The notes beneath the pieces were generated by a model that searched no databases, was not told the origin of the DNA, and worked only from the letters and a program-made list of their open reading frames with translations. Both the position numbers and the translations under genes were made by a program. A stretch of 64,000 nucleotides of DNA from Citricoccus sp. SGAir0253 (GTDB taxonomy: Bacteria > Actinomycetota > Actinomycetes > Actinomycetales > Micrococcaceae): assembly GCF_005877055.1 (NCBI RefSeq), contig NZ_CP039424.1:930001-994000 (forward strand), read 5' to 3'. Shown piece after piece: positions 26,179 through 35,707 of the stretch; the stretch's first letter is position 1; each line of letters begins with the position of its first letter.

Positions 26179-27309
26179 GTGAGCAGACGTTTGAAGGTCA
26201 TGACGGTCGTCGGTACACGGCCGGAGATCATCCGGCTAGCTAGCGTGATCCAGCGGCTGGAGGAGTGCACGGACCACGTGCTGGTGCACACCGGGCAGAA
26301 CTATGACTACACCCTGAACGAGATCTTCTTCGAGGACCTCGGATTGAGGCGTCCGGACTACTTCCTCAACGCCGACACCTCGTCCCTTGGGTCCGTGCTC
26401 GGGGACGTCCTGCGGGGGACGGAGAAAGTCCTGCTCGAGGAGCGTCCGGATGCCATGGTCGTACTGGGGGACACCAACAGTTGCGTCTCCGCGATCATGG
26501 GCAAGCGCTTGAAGGTGCCGGTGTTCCACTTGGAGGCGGGCAATCGGTCCTTCGACCCCAATGTGCCGGAGGAGATCAATCGGCACCTCGTGGACCATGT
26601 CAGCGACTACAACCTCGTCTACACCGAGCATTCGCGCCGGAACCTCCTGGCCGAGGGACTGCACCCGCGGGACATCATGGTCATGGGCTCGCCCATGCTG
26701 GAGGTCCTCACCACCTACCGCGACCGGATCGACGCCTCGGACGTGTTGAAGCGCCTAGGACTGCGCGAGGGCGAGTACCTTCTGGCCAGCGTCCACCGCG
26801 AGGAGAACGTGGACAGCAAGGACCGGCTGGAGAAGGTCATAGCTTCGCTCCAGGCTGTCGCCGCGGACCAGGGCGTACCCTTCCTCGTCTCCACGCATCC
26901 GCGGACCCGCAAGCGCCTCGAACAATTCGACCTGACCACGGACAGCAACATCCGCCTCCACGACCCGTTGGGATTCCACGACTACAACCGCCTCCAGCTC
27001 GGGGCTCGTTGCGTGATCTCGGACTCCGGCACCATCTCGGAGGAGTCATCCATGCTGGGGTTCCCCGCGGTGACGCTCCGCGATGCGATCGAGCGGCCGG
27101 AAGCCCTCGACACCGGATCCATCATCACCACGGGGTTGAACCCGGCTGACGTGGTGGATGCCGTCTGCATGACGATCAGGCAGCACGAACTCGATGGGCC
27201 TTCCACCATTCCCGCGGACTACCGAATCGCGGACTCTTCCCGACGCGTGGTCAATTTCATCCGGTCGATGGCTACGACCCACCACCTGCGCAGGGGCATT
27301 CGCGTCTGA
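26179..27309 (+). CDS. capG: UDP-L-FucNAc C2 epimerase (CapG/FnlC/WbjD)
   Basis: Last enzyme of UDP-L-FucNAc synthesis, 376 residues of the UDP-GlcNAc 2-epimerase fold. TVVGTRPEIIRLASVIQRL and LVHTGQNYDYTLNE mark the N-terminal domain. FHLEAGNRSFDPNVPEEINR carries the catalytic acidic and His/Arg residues, and SDSGTISEESSMLGFPAVT the C-terminal UDP-binding site. GTG directly abuts the capF stop. A hairpin follows, so this ends the plus-strand operon of eight genes begun at 18607. Confidence 0.92.
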   Translation: MSRRLKVMTVVGTRPEIIRLASVIQRLEECTDHVLVHTGQNYDYTLNEIFFEDLGLRRPDYFLNADTSSLGSVLGDVLRGTEKVLLEERPDAMVVLGDTNSCVSAIMGKRLKVPVFHLEAGNRSFDPNVPEEINRHLVDHVSDYNLVYTEHSRRNLLAEGLHPRDIMVMGSPMLEVLTTYRDRIDASDVLKRLGLREGEYLLASVHREENVDSKDRLEKVIASLQAVAADQGVPFLVSTHPRTRKRLEQFDLTTDSNIRLHDPLGFHDYNRLQLGARCVISDSGTISEESSMLGFPAVTLRDAIERPEALDTGSIITTGLNPADVVDAVCMTIRQHELDGPSTIPADYRIADSSRRVVNFIRSMATTHHLRRGIRV

Positions 27310-27322
27310 CGACAGCGCACCC

Positions 27323-27380
27323 GTGTGGCTCCACGGGCTGATTGCCGAATCGGCAGATCGGGGTAGCCATGGAGCCACGC
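27323..27380. terminator. Nested hairpins between convergent capG and wzy
   Basis: Outer arms GTGTGGCTCCACGG (27323-27336) and CCATGGAGCCACGC (27367-27380) are near-complementary. Between them lies a smaller dyad, TGCCGAATCGGCA. The structure follows capG and precedes the wzy stop on the opposite strand, consistent with bidirectional termination. The remaining 100 bp of the gap show no further features. Confidence 0.5.
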
Positions 27381-27487
27381 GGGGTGCTTGGCATGGCCTC
27401 GGCTTTGTGGGCGCAGCTCGACCTGCGGCCCGCCCGGCGGATCTCGTTGTACGTGAATGGGACCCCGTCGTGCTTCCGGTGAAGCAC

Positions 27488-28936
27488 CTATCGCCGGTAC
27501 GTCGGGTGGGCTTGGAGTGATTGGCGGAACCTCAGGCGGGGCGCCCCGGCCGGTACGTGGTCATCCGGCTCCCGGATGTGGTCGGGACGGAATCCTTGGA
27601 AGTCGTCCCGAGGGACCAAGGCAAAGACCAGGGCGGAGAGCAGCAGGCCATAGCTGAAGAGGGCAGTAATGGGACTGCCGTTGGCCAAGGCGATCACAGG
27701 AAGCAGGAGTGTGCCTGAGATGAGGGATATGGGAAGTCCACGTGCAGTCATGTTGAGGAGTATGACGGCACCCACCAGAACGAGCGCCTCGATGGCGATC
27801 CCGGCCACGCCCAGATTGGCGAATCCATCGGCAAAGAGATTCGCATTGACATTGAGTTCTTCGAATCCGAAGTACTTCTGTCCGAGGTATATAGACGGCG
27901 GGGCGTCATAGGGGGAAGTCGTGATCCCCGAGAGGAAGGAGTAAGACCACAAGTGCTTGGGGGCCTCAGAGTAGAAATCCGCATAGATGGCCGTCAGGTA
28001 TCCGGAGGTGATCATGAGTCTGTTGACAAAGATCTGCACGACGGAAACATCGCGAATGGAGTCAATGACGACCGATGCGATCGCCACGAGGTTCACGGCA
28101 TGGAAGAAGAGCGTGCTCCTGGGTTGCGTCTTGCCCTTGAGCATTAGCCCAAGGGCAATAGCTACGGGCACGGAGAGGAAGATCGTCTTGAAGCCCGTCT
28201 CAGAATAGATCAAGAGTTGGCCAAGTATTCCTATCAGAACGAGTGGAATATTTTTTTTGAGGGCACCGATGCTCATGAGCAGCGGGTTGATTACGTAGCC
28301 CTGATTGCTGACCAAATAGCCGACGATCGGGCTGGCCGCCGTTAGCGCGGACTTATACTCGTCCCGCACGTCATAGACCGACAGCAGTGAGTGGATGTCT
28401 ATGGTGAGGCCCACGGTAAATGCCATGGAGGTATAAGTGACGGCAGTGAATCCAAAGACCACGGCCCACAGCATCAGGGAACCCCTCCGTACCACCGGGA
28501 TCACGTCCGGTGCCCGGATGGACCAGAGCCAATTCATGACGAGGAGGACGAAAGCGCTGCCAAGCGACCACGCGAGGGCTTCGGAAGACTTGAGTGCTCC
28601 ACTGAAGAAGGGGACAACCCCGATGGGCAGGACTACAAAGCTCAGCGTCAGCCAAGCCATGACGTCGGAGGGACGTTGCCATCGTGCGTTGAACGTCCAC
28701 GCCGTGACGATGTGCGCGCACAGGCCCAGCCACATCAGGACCCTGTCGGGCTCCACGTAGTAATAACGCAGATACCCGAACTTCGGTGCAATGAAGGTCA
28801 CATAGGCATATTCGAGCACCATGGCATAGACGATGACCCCCACGACGACCGATGCGCGGAAGCGCCACCCGCGCGGCTGCCGAGTAACAGGCCCGCCATC
28901 GTCCGCAACCAGCACGTCATGGAAGTCTCTAGACAT
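27488..28936 (-). CDS. wzy: Polysaccharide repeat-unit polymerase (Wzy-like)
   Basis: A 482-residue polytopic membrane protein with about ten to twelve hydrophobic helices and no soluble domain. A large extracytoplasmic loop contains SPYDAPPSIYLGQKYFGF, a pattern seen in oligosaccharide repeat polymerases of the O-antigen polymerase type. Wzy proteins are poorly conserved, so the call rests mainly on topology and on placement beside a flippase and glycosyltransferase. It would join repeats block-wise on the outer face. Codons here are less G/C-biased than in the flanking backbone genes, which suggests transfer. Confidence 0.72.
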   Translation of the reverse strand: MSRDFHDVLVADDGGPVTRQPRGWRFRASVVVGVIVYAMVLEYAYVTFIAPKFGYLRYYYVEPDRVLMWLGLCAHIVTAWTFNARWQRPSDVMAWLTLSFVVLPIGVVPFFSGALKSSEALAWSLGSAFVLLVMNWLWSIRAPDVIPVVRRGSLMLWAVVFGFTAVTYTSMAFTVGLTIDIHSLLSVYDVRDEYKSALTAASPIVGYLVSNQGYVINPLLMSIGALKKNIPLVLIGILGQLLIYSETGFKTIFLSVPVAIALGLMLKGKTQPRSTLFFHAVNLVAIASVVIDSIRDVSVVQIFVNRLMITSGYLTAIYADFYSEAPKHLWSYSFLSGITTSPYDAPPSIYLGQKYFGFEELNVNANLFADGFANLGVAGIAIEALVLVGAVILLNMTARGLPISLISGTLLLPVIALANGSPITALFSYGLLLSALVFALVPRDDFQGFRPDHIREPDDHVPAGAPRLRFRQSLQAHPTYRR

Positions 28937-30125
28937 TCGCCTTCCCTCCAGTGTTGAAGACAGCCTCCGCCAAGCGTGTCAGCGAAGCGGCCGGCCTCTG
29001 CTCCCATTGCAGGTGGCCGTCTGCGGCCTGGGCGGCCGCGAGAGCCCGGGCCTTCAAGGCGTCATCATGCGCGTCCATGATGGCTTGGGCCATCCCTAAG
29101 GTGTCGTCATCGGCAAAGAGGAAGGACTGCCCCCAAGTCTGCAGGAATTGACGCTGAGCCATGCGCTGCGTGCCAACGACGGTTACGCCGGCTAGAACGT
29201 ACTCGTAGAGCTTCGTGGGGACGGCGATGTCATTCTGTCCGGCGTCGAGAATCGTGGACACGCCCACGGCATACGTGTCGAGGAGCCCGGGGATTTCAGA
29301 AGGCCTGACGGGGTCGATGAGGTTGATGACTGACGAGGCCTGGCTGCGAGCAAGGCGTTCCCGAAACGTCCTCTCCGTATCGGCGTTCGGGAACTTCTTC
29401 ACCAAGTCCAGAGAAAAGGAAGCTTCCATGTCGACCAAGTGCTCGCCGATGGAGATGAGCTGGTCCATCCCATAGGTGTGGCTGAGGGTGCCTATGTGGA
29501 TCGCGCCAGTGCGCTCGGTGCCCCCCGCCGTCGAGGCCCGCGTGTTGTACGGATAGTTGGGCGTGATTGCCGTCGGCGCCCCGGCCTTCTGGAAGGCAGG
29601 TGTCATCGGTTCTGCAACGAGATTGGCCCCACCGATTACCCGTGCGGAGATTACCTGGAAGCCCGAGATGGCGCGATGCGCGAGGGGCCGAAGGGGAGCT
29701 GGCAGTTTGGACGAGTAGTACTCCGGATAGTACTCGTGGACGTCGTAAATGGTGCGGATACCCCGCAACCGGGCCGCCAGTGCGCTCGGCAGCATGTAGA
29801 AGTCATGGATATGCCAGTTCCGCGCGCCTGTCCGCAATCCCCTTGAAGTCAATCCGGCAAGCTTGATGAGCCGCTCGGCGAAGGAGGTGCTTGGAACGAC
29901 CAGTTGTTCCGATATGACATCGTCCGTCGACGGTCGCCCTGTGCCCTCCCAGATGAGCTCCACGCGGAAACCGGCATTCAGCAGCACTTGTGTGCATCGG
30001 AGGATGCGTTGGTCACCACGCGGGTGAATCGTGGGGATACAGACTAGCGGCGAGGTCGAGGTCGTTGTCCGCGGGACGTGAAGGGTCCACTTGTCGGTCG
30101 TGACCGTTCTTGACTGCAAATCCAT
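28929..30125 (-). CDS. Glycosyltransferase, GT4-like
   Basis: A 398-residue GT-B transferase. The acceptor domain contains NWHIHDFYMLPSALAAR and RTIYDVHEYYPEYYSSK, common to family 4 members that act on lipid-linked intermediates. The donor domain has GAIHIGTLSHTYGMDQLI and PTKLYEYVLAGVTVVG, the nucleotide-sugar-binding region. It is the third transferase of the locus and might add the GlcNAc3NAcA residue, an inference from module counting only. It overlaps the wzy start by 8 nt. Confidence 0.8.
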   Translation of the reverse strand: MDLQSRTVTTDKWTLHVPRTTTSTSPLVCIPTIHPRGDQRILRCTQVLLNAGFRVELIWEGTGRPSTDDVISEQLVVPSTSFAERLIKLAGLTSRGLRTGARNWHIHDFYMLPSALAARLRGIRTIYDVHEYYPEYYSSKLPAPLRPLAHRAISGFQVISARVIGGANLVAEPMTPAFQKAGAPTAITPNYPYNTRASTAGGTERTGAIHIGTLSHTYGMDQLISIGEHLVDMEASFSLDLVKKFPNADTERTFRERLARSQASSVINLIDPVRPSEIPGLLDTYAVGVSTILDAGQNDIAVPTKLYEYVLAGVTVVGTQRMAQRQFLQTWGQSFLFADDDTLGMAQAIMDAHDDALKARALAAAQAADGHLQWEQRPAASLTRLAEAVFNTGGKANV

Positions 30126-30143
30126 GGAAGGACCACGAACCTT

Positions 30144-31364
30144 TCAGGTTAAGGTGTCACTTTTTCGGGTTGCGCGGAGGAGCAAGACTAGATAAACGAC
30201 ATAGAAGACGGTGATGACCACGCTAATGCCCAGGACCGTCACAATTGGATCGTGTGACATTGCGCCCAGCGCGACGCCTACGGACGCCACGGCCGCGAAG
30301 CGACAGGCGTCCCAAATAAGTTGGAGTCGATCGCGGCGGAAGATTGCGAGCAGTGTAGACAATGGGCCGCACACCAGCTGGCTGGCGATCATCGGAGCGA
30401 GCGGCGCGAAGTAGGCGTGAGAGGCACTGAAGCCCGCACCCAACAGGGCGGCGACCCATGACTGCGGGACCACGACCAACGCCGCACCTGCAACGGCGCC
30501 GACAATCGACAACCGGCGGATCCAGGTTTTCACGACTACGGATGTCGGTTTGCCTGTGCGCAGTCGAGCACTGACCGTTGCGATAATCACGGGAGATAGT
30601 GCGGCAAGAACCAATCCGACCGGTACGAGCGCCAGACGCTGGACGACCGAGAATTGGCCTGTCGCTTCGGTGCCGAACTGATAGGACAGCAGTAGTGGCA
30701 GGAAGGCCACCGTGATCGAGTTCAGTGTTGCTGACAGCGTGAGCCGGATCATCTGCCGCAGGTTCTGGCGGCCGAAGGCCGCGACGCTTCCATCTCCATT
30801 CGGTCGCGGCCGAGGAGCCCGCAGAAGCGCGAAAGCGCATCCGTACCCCGCTACGAGGCCGCCGACCAGGCCTGCCCCGGTAGGAGAGACTAAGGCGAAA
30901 CCACCTTGGGCTACGACCTGTCCCAGTCCTTGGGCGGCTTTGGCGCTTCCGATCCGCCCCAGCGCGTTGCGGCGAATGCGGGATTGCTGATAAATCGCCG
31001 CTCCACCCAGAAAGAAAGTCACCGCTCCTACCAGCGCCGACTCCAAGAGTCCCGCTCGCGTGGAGAGGTACATGGCAAGGGCGCCGAGGAGAGATGCAGC
31101 GAACAGGGTCAGCGAACTGAAACGGGTTGCGTTGGCGAGTTCGGATTCGTCCAAGCGGGGAATGAGAAGCTCCACGCGGAGCGTGCCGAAGGTCGCGCAG
31201 ATGCCGGCAATGGCCAGCCCTACCGTCATGACGCCGAACGCCTCCGGACCGTATAGGCGCGTCAACCATGGTGTGGAGATGAAGATGGCTCCCTGGCCGA
31301 TGGCCAGGCCCAAACCGATGCGAGCGGCGGGGGACTCAAAGGCCCGCCTCCAGAGCTGCCTCAC
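30144..31364 (-). CDS. wzx: Polysaccharide flippase (Wzx-like, MOP/MATE superfamily)
   Basis: A 406-residue membrane protein with about twelve helices. The start region (GLGLAIGQGAIFISTPWLTRLYG, split by helices) and the repeated LVGGLVAGYGCAFALL-type segments resemble Wzx/RfbX flippases, which move undecaprenyl-linked repeats across the membrane. GTG 31364 was chosen because GGAGGAG lies 7 nt upstream; a longer frame exists but is poorly coding. It heads a minus-strand trio of wzx, glycosyltransferase and wzy. Confidence 0.8.
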   Translation of the reverse strand: MRQLWRRAFESPAARIGLGLAIGQGAIFISTPWLTRLYGPEAFGVMTVGLAIAGICATFGTLRVELLIPRLDESELANATRFSSLTLFAASLLGALAMYLSTRAGLLESALVGAVTFFLGGAAIYQQSRIRRNALGRIGSAKAAQGLGQVVAQGGFALVSPTGAGLVGGLVAGYGCAFALLRAPRPRPNGDGSVAAFGRQNLRQMIRLTLSATLNSITVAFLPLLLSYQFGTEATGQFSVVQRLALVPVGLVLAALSPVIIATVSARLRTGKPTSVVVKTWIRRLSIVGAVAGAALVVVPQSWVAALLGAGFSASHAYFAPLAPMIASQLVCGPLSTLLAIFRRDRLQLIWDACRFAAVASVGVALGAMSHDPIVTVLGISVVITVFYVVYLVLLLRATRKSDTLT

Positions 31365-31435
31365 GCCACCGCTCCTCCAGGTCGTGGGATGAGCCGCAGG
31401 GCCCTGCCGCTGCTGCCGGGACAAGGTGCGCCGTG

Positions 31436-31459
31436 CCAGACATTGCATAGATTGTCTGG
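31436..31459. promoter_or_regulatory. Dyad in the divergent wzx/acyltransferase promoter region
   Basis: CCAGACA (31436-31442) and TGTCTGG (31453-31459) form a perfect 7-bp dyad around an AT-rich 10-bp centre. It lies 72 bp before the wzx start and could be an operator or cover the minus-strand promoter. Confidence 0.4.
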
Positions 31460-31502
31460 CCCCCGCACCGAGCGATGACTGTACCGGACCCTGCGATGGA
31501 TC

Positions 31503-31586
31503 GATGCACTGACGCCCTTGTCGGGGCCGGGAGGACAAATCGGGGGACCACAAGGCGAGCCCTCGCAGTTGATACACTGACGCCTG
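31503..31586 (+). repeat. Direct repeat pair before the acyltransferase gene, with promoter
   Basis: GATGCACTGACGCCC at 31503-31517 recurs as GATACACTGACGCCT at 31572-31586. The second copy contains TACACT (31574-31579), a reasonable -10 box 37 nt before the ATG. The duplication may mark a regulator site or a duplicated promoter. The rest of the 251-bp divergent gap shows only the dyad at 31436. Confidence 0.4.
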
Positions 31587-31615
31587 TTTGTGTCCAAGGC
31601 TGATCGGAGACCAAG

Positions 31616-32776
31616 ATGACATTTGCGCCGATGAGTCGGGACAACGCCTTTGATTTCCTCCGATTATTGGCGTCCTTAATGGTGCTGATCCACCATAGCG
31701 TCATCCACTTAGATGCCCAGTTCCTGTGGCATTCCGCCACTGCGGGACCGTGGTTCCACGGCGGTGTGTCCCTCTTCTTCGTTCTCAGTGGATACTTGGT
31801 CGTCCGATCGGCGGAGCGGTGTCTCGAAGATCACCGCCCATGGTGGGAGTTCTACCGGAACCGGGCACTACGGATCCTCCCGGCCATTTATGCGTACGGC
31901 ATCGTATCCATTGTCTTGTTGCTGATCTTGGGCGTCATCGACCTCGGATGGTTTGCCTCACTGGAGTCCTGGGCCTTCGTCCTGAGCTACATGTTCCTCA
32001 TTCCGGTCTTCAATCCCGAGGCTCTCGGGTCCTTCGGGATCGGTGTCATCAATGGGAGCCTGTGGACAATTCCCGTCGAGGTGAGCTTCTACGTCGTGGT
32101 TCCGTTGGTGGTGATCGCGGCGCGGAGATGGGGGTGGCGCGTGGCCATGGTCGCTGTGACAGTCTTGTCCGTTGCCGGTGTCGTCATCTATGGCATTACG
32201 GACGGGCCAGCCGCGGAATCCCTCCTTCTCAAAGTCTTTGGCGTAACTTTCATTCCCTTTTTATGGTTTTTTGCAATTGGAATAGTGTGGTCTCGAGCTT
32301 GGCACAAGGTCGTGAAATCCGCCTGGCTGGCACTCGCTTCATTGATGGCGTATTTTGCCATCATCAATGTTCCCCATGGCGGAGGCGAAGGGATGGACTC
32401 CGTTCTCACGGCCGTGGCGGCAGTCCCCTTGTCCTATGCAGCGCTGTGGTTCGGCCACAACGCGCCGAGGTTCTTCGTGCGGCTGCCCAGAAAGGTCGGC
32501 GATCTAAGCTTCGGGACCTATATCTGGCACATGTTCGTGGTCAACGTGATGGTGCAAGCGGGGGCGCGGGACTGGCCGATCAACGGCACCGTCCTTGTGT
32601 GTTTGGTGCTCGCTGTCTCCATGGTTTTGGCGGCAATGTCATGGTGGCTGGTCGAGAAGCCCGCCCTGCGCCTGAAGCACTACTCCATCGCGGGCGCGTC
32701 CCTATCCTTCGGGGCGGCTCGACGCCCTGCGGATGAGATCGTCAAGGATCAAGGTCGCAGTGCCCGCAGATTCTGA
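31616..32776 (+). CDS. Acyltransferase family 3 membrane protein
   Basis: A 386-residue protein with about ten transmembrane helices and no SGNH domain. The N-terminus DNAFDFLRLLASLMVLIHHS carries the conserved Arg and HH, and GGVSLFFVLSGYLVVRSA and FYRNRALRILPA are the second family signature. It would transfer an acyl group, usually acetyl, to the glycan under assembly. It is the first gene of the second plus-strand unit and overlaps the beta-helix gene by 44 nt, or by 17 nt if that gene starts at GTG 32760. Confidence 0.87.
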   Translation: MTFAPMSRDNAFDFLRLLASLMVLIHHSVIHLDAQFLWHSATAGPWFHGGVSLFFVLSGYLVVRSAERCLEDHRPWWEFYRNRALRILPAIYAYGIVSIVLLLILGVIDLGWFASLESWAFVLSYMFLIPVFNPEALGSFGIGVINGSLWTIPVEVSFYVVVPLVVIAARRWGWRVAMVAVTVLSVAGVVIYGITDGPAAESLLLKVFGVTFIPFLWFFAIGIVWSRAWHKVVKSAWLALASLMAYFAIINVPHGGGEGMDSVLTAVAAVPLSYAALWFGHNAPRFFVRLPRKVGDLSFGTYIWHMFVVNVMVQAGARDWPINGTVLVCLVLAVSMVLAAMSWWLVEKPALRLKHYSIAGASLSFGAARRPADEIVKDQGRSARRF

Positions 32777-34307
32777 ACGGCAGCACCTGCTGCGTCGCCG
32801 GTCGATGCTCAAGTCTGCTGCCATCCCACTCGGCGCGGGACTCATCGGCGGTGGAGTGGGCTTCAGCATGTCGGAATTGGGACGCCCTGAGGAGGCAGAT
32901 CCTCGCGTTGCACCGGAAGGTCTCAAGCGCTTCTCGACGAGCGGCACGGACAGACCGGAGCGGTTTCAGGATTTCCTGGATTCCCTCGCCGATGGTGATT
33001 CGGCTGTAGTTGACGGGTCGTTCTCCATCCGTTCTGCCACCATTCGGGCTAATTCTGTCCGCATTGGCTTTGGCCCCGGGGCGAAGCTTGTCCTAGAGGA
33101 ACCATTCGAGGACGGCGTGGTGATCGAAGGGGACCGCGTTTCACTGTTCGGCGGCAGTATTGAGGGGCCGGGGGCGTGGAATGGCGTCAATACGCCATGG
33201 ACACATGCCATGGTTCATGTGAAGGGTGAAAGCTTCACCGCCCAAGGGATGACGCTGCTCAAAGTGCCCAAGGTAGGGTTTGGCATCCGAGGCAATGGCG
33301 GGGGGATCCGCGACTGCGTCATAGTTGGGGGATATCCGGAGCGGTCTTGGACGGGTGTGGAAACCGGTCACTTCGGTATCGTTTTCGATCCCTCGACCGG
33401 TTCATCTCGCAGCACCGCGGGCTCGGTCCACGGCACTAGCATCGCCAGTTGTGTCCAGGGCATCAGCATCGCAAATCACGGCCCCGGCGTGGGCGGATCA
33501 TATTCGATGGTCCAGAACAGTTTCGAAGACTGCCACAACCACGGAGTGTATGCGCAAAGCGGTCTAGGAAACGTGGTGGCCAATAACTCGTTCATAGGCT
33601 GTCAGGTTCCCATAGTCGCTTCGGGAGAGGGTCACGTGATATCGAATAACTCCCTGCGGGCTAAAATGGATGGAACCACTCGGGACCTCACGGGAATAAA
33701 TGTGCGCGATGCGAGAAATTGCGTTGTTGCCAACAATGTTATAAAGGGTCAAGTTTCCTCCTCAAGCGTCGCAGTGTCCTTGGATTCGATCAATGAAACG
33801 GCGATAGTTGGGAATATCATTCATGGAAATGTAATCTCCGTTCAGGGTGAAGGGCGACCTGTAATTCGAGTAGGTCAGAATTCCACGGAGTGCAGCTTTA
33901 ACAAGGTCGAGGGAAACGTTATCTCGGGTGGGGGGCAGGCGGGTCAGGCCGTGGTGGTCGTGACGGTGGCGAGTGAGTCGACCGGTGGGCGCTTCAACGA
34001 AGTTACCTCTAACACCATTCGTACAGTTACGTCGACTGCGGGAATACTCCTCGAGCGGCAGGTCAGCGGGACCGTGCGGCACAACACTGTGATTGCTGAT
34101 TCGCAGCGCCCTATGCCGGAACAAAAAGCTGTAATCGTCCGCGATTCCTCCAGGGTCTTGGTGAAAGACAACGTCTGGAGAACTTCTGGCGACGGAGACA
34201 TGACAGAGCCGTTCGTGGAAGTGAATAGTGCGGGGAATTTCCTCGCAGGGAATATGAAGGAAGGTCCTCGGGGTCTTGAGGAAATCGCAAGATCCCCCAG
34301 GACTTAG
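32733..34307 (+). CDS. Exported right-handed beta-helix protein, paralogue A
   Basis: A 524-residue protein. A twin-arginine-like signal (LLRRRSMLKSAAIPLGAGLI) near residues 20-40 predicts export, then repeated short strands typical of a pectate-lyase-type beta-helix: SVRIGFGPGAKLVLEE, GHVISNNSL, NCVVANNVIKG, NEVTSNTIRT. Blocks GAWNGVNTPWTHAMVHVK, SWTGVETGHFGI and CVQGISIANHG closely match the protein at 46565-48307. Such folds act as polysaccharide lyases, hydrolases or epimerases, or as tailspike-like binders; I cannot see which. Its codons are much less G/C-biased than backbone genes. GTG 32760 is an alternative start. Confidence 0.8.
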   Translation: MRSSRIKVAVPADSERQHLLRRRSMLKSAAIPLGAGLIGGGVGFSMSELGRPEEADPRVAPEGLKRFSTSGTDRPERFQDFLDSLADGDSAVVDGSFSIRSATIRANSVRIGFGPGAKLVLEEPFEDGVVIEGDRVSLFGGSIEGPGAWNGVNTPWTHAMVHVKGESFTAQGMTLLKVPKVGFGIRGNGGGIRDCVIVGGYPERSWTGVETGHFGIVFDPSTGSSRSTAGSVHGTSIASCVQGISIANHGPGVGGSYSMVQNSFEDCHNHGVYAQSGLGNVVANNSFIGCQVPIVASGEGHVISNNSLRAKMDGTTRDLTGINVRDARNCVVANNVIKGQVSSSSVAVSLDSINETAIVGNIIHGNVISVQGEGRPVIRVGQNSTECSFNKVEGNVISGGGQAGQAVVVVTVASESTGGRFNEVTSNTIRTVTSTAGILLERQVSGTVRHNTVIADSQRPMPEQKAVIVRDSSRVLVKDNVWRTSGDGDMTEPFVEVNSAGNFLAGNMKEGPRGLEEIARSPRT

Positions 34308-34369
34308 CATTGGTTTGGTCGTCGCTAGCGCTAATGGGTGGAGCGTCAAACGTTGAGGGAGGGCACTCT

Positions 34370-35707
34370 GTGAAAGTTGCTGTCGTTGCTTTGGGGAAGA
34401 TTGGACTGCCGCTGGCTGTGCAGTTCGCATCAGCTGGTCATGAGGTCACTGGGGTCGATGTCAATGAGCGTCTCGTGGATGTGGTGAACACGGGACGGGA
34501 GCCTTTCCCGGGAGAGGCACGCCTGCAGGAAAAGCTCGCCCACGTTGTGAAGAATGGCAACCTGTGTGCGACGACACAGTATGCAGAGGCGATCCCGCAG
34601 GCCGACGCTGTGGTTCTCGTCGTGCCGCTCTTCGTCGACGAGGAGGCTCGACCAGACTTTGAATGGATGGATGTTGCCACGAAGGAACTGGCTAGGCATC
34701 TCACGTCCGGCACGCTCGTGTCCTACGAGACCACACTTCCCGTGGGCACCACGCGCAACCGGTGGAAACCGATGCTGGAGGAAGGATCGGGACTTAAGGA
34801 GGGCAAGGACTTCCATCTCGTCTTCTCGCCAGAACGAGTCCTGACGGGACGGGTCTTCGAGGACCTTCGCAAGTACCCGAAGCTGATCGGCGGGCTGAGC
34901 CAGGCGGGCGCCGACGCTGCCCGGGCGTTCTACGAGTCGGTCCTCGAGTTCGACGAGCGCGAAGACCTCGCGCGGCCCAACGGTGTCTGGGATCTCGGTT
35001 CCGCGGAGGCCTCCGAACTGGCCAAGCTCGCGGAGACCACCTACCGGGACGTGAACATCGGCCTGGCGAACCAGTTCGCCCGGTTCGCCGCCGAGCAGAA
35101 CATCGACATCTACAAGGTCATCGAGGCCTCGAACTCGCAGCCCTACTCGCACATCCACCGTCCGGGAATCGCCGTGGGTGGGCACTGCATCCCGGTGTAT
35201 CCCCGCCTCTACCTGTGGAATGACCCTGCCGCGACGATCGTGCGCTCCGCGCGCGAGGCCAATGCGGGGATGCCGGACTACACGGTCGGCCTGCTGGAGG
35301 GAGTCCATGGGGACCTCGAAGGTCAGCATGTCGTGGTGATGGGGGCTGCGTATCGAGGAGGCGTGAAGGAGACCGCCTTCTCCGGCGTCTTCGCCGCGGT
35401 GACGTCCTTGGAGTCCCGAGGTGCCAACGTGACCGTCCATGATCCGATGTACACGGACGAGGAGCTGGCCGGTTACGGCTTCGCTCCCTATGCGCGCGGC
35501 ACGGGTCCCGTGGACGCGGCCGTGCTGCAGGCGGACCACGCCGAATACAAGGACTGGACGCCGGCCGACCTGCCGGGCATCCGAACGCTCATCGACGGCC
35601 GCAGCATCGTGGATGCCAGCGCCTGGGACGGCGTGATGGTCCGGACCATCGGCCGGCCGATGGACAAGGCCGCGGCGGGGGATTGGACCGGTGGCAGTGA
35701 GCGTTGA
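34370..35707 (+). CDS. wbpA: UDP-N-acetyl-hexosamine 6-dehydrogenase (WbpA-like)
   Basis: Oxidises C6 of UDP-GlcNAc to the uronic acid, the first step toward UDP-GlcNAc3NAcA. The 445-residue protein begins VKVAVVALGKIGLPLAVQFA (Rossmann). The central domain has LAKLAETTYRDVNIGLANQF, the catalytic Cys is in GIAVGGHCIPVYPRLYLW, and a C-terminal UDP-binding domain follows. GTG 34370 has GAGGGAGGG upstream, and the longer ATG start lacks homology. UDP-ManNAc dehydrogenase (WecC) is an alternative reading; the three following genes favour WbpA. Confidence 0.88.
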   Translation: MKVAVVALGKIGLPLAVQFASAGHEVTGVDVNERLVDVVNTGREPFPGEARLQEKLAHVVKNGNLCATTQYAEAIPQADAVVLVVPLFVDEEARPDFEWMDVATKELARHLTSGTLVSYETTLPVGTTRNRWKPMLEEGSGLKEGKDFHLVFSPERVLTGRVFEDLRKYPKLIGGLSQAGADAARAFYESVLEFDEREDLARPNGVWDLGSAEASELAKLAETTYRDVNIGLANQFARFAAEQNIDIYKVIEASNSQPYSHIHRPGIAVGGHCIPVYPRLYLWNDPAATIVRSAREANAGMPDYTVGLLEGVHGDLEGQHVVVMGAAYRGGVKETAFSGVFAAVTSLESRGANVTVHDPMYTDEELAGYGFAPYARGTGPVDAAVLQADHAEYKDWTPADLPGIRTLIDGRSIVDASAWDGVMVRTIGRPMDKAAAGDWTGGSER

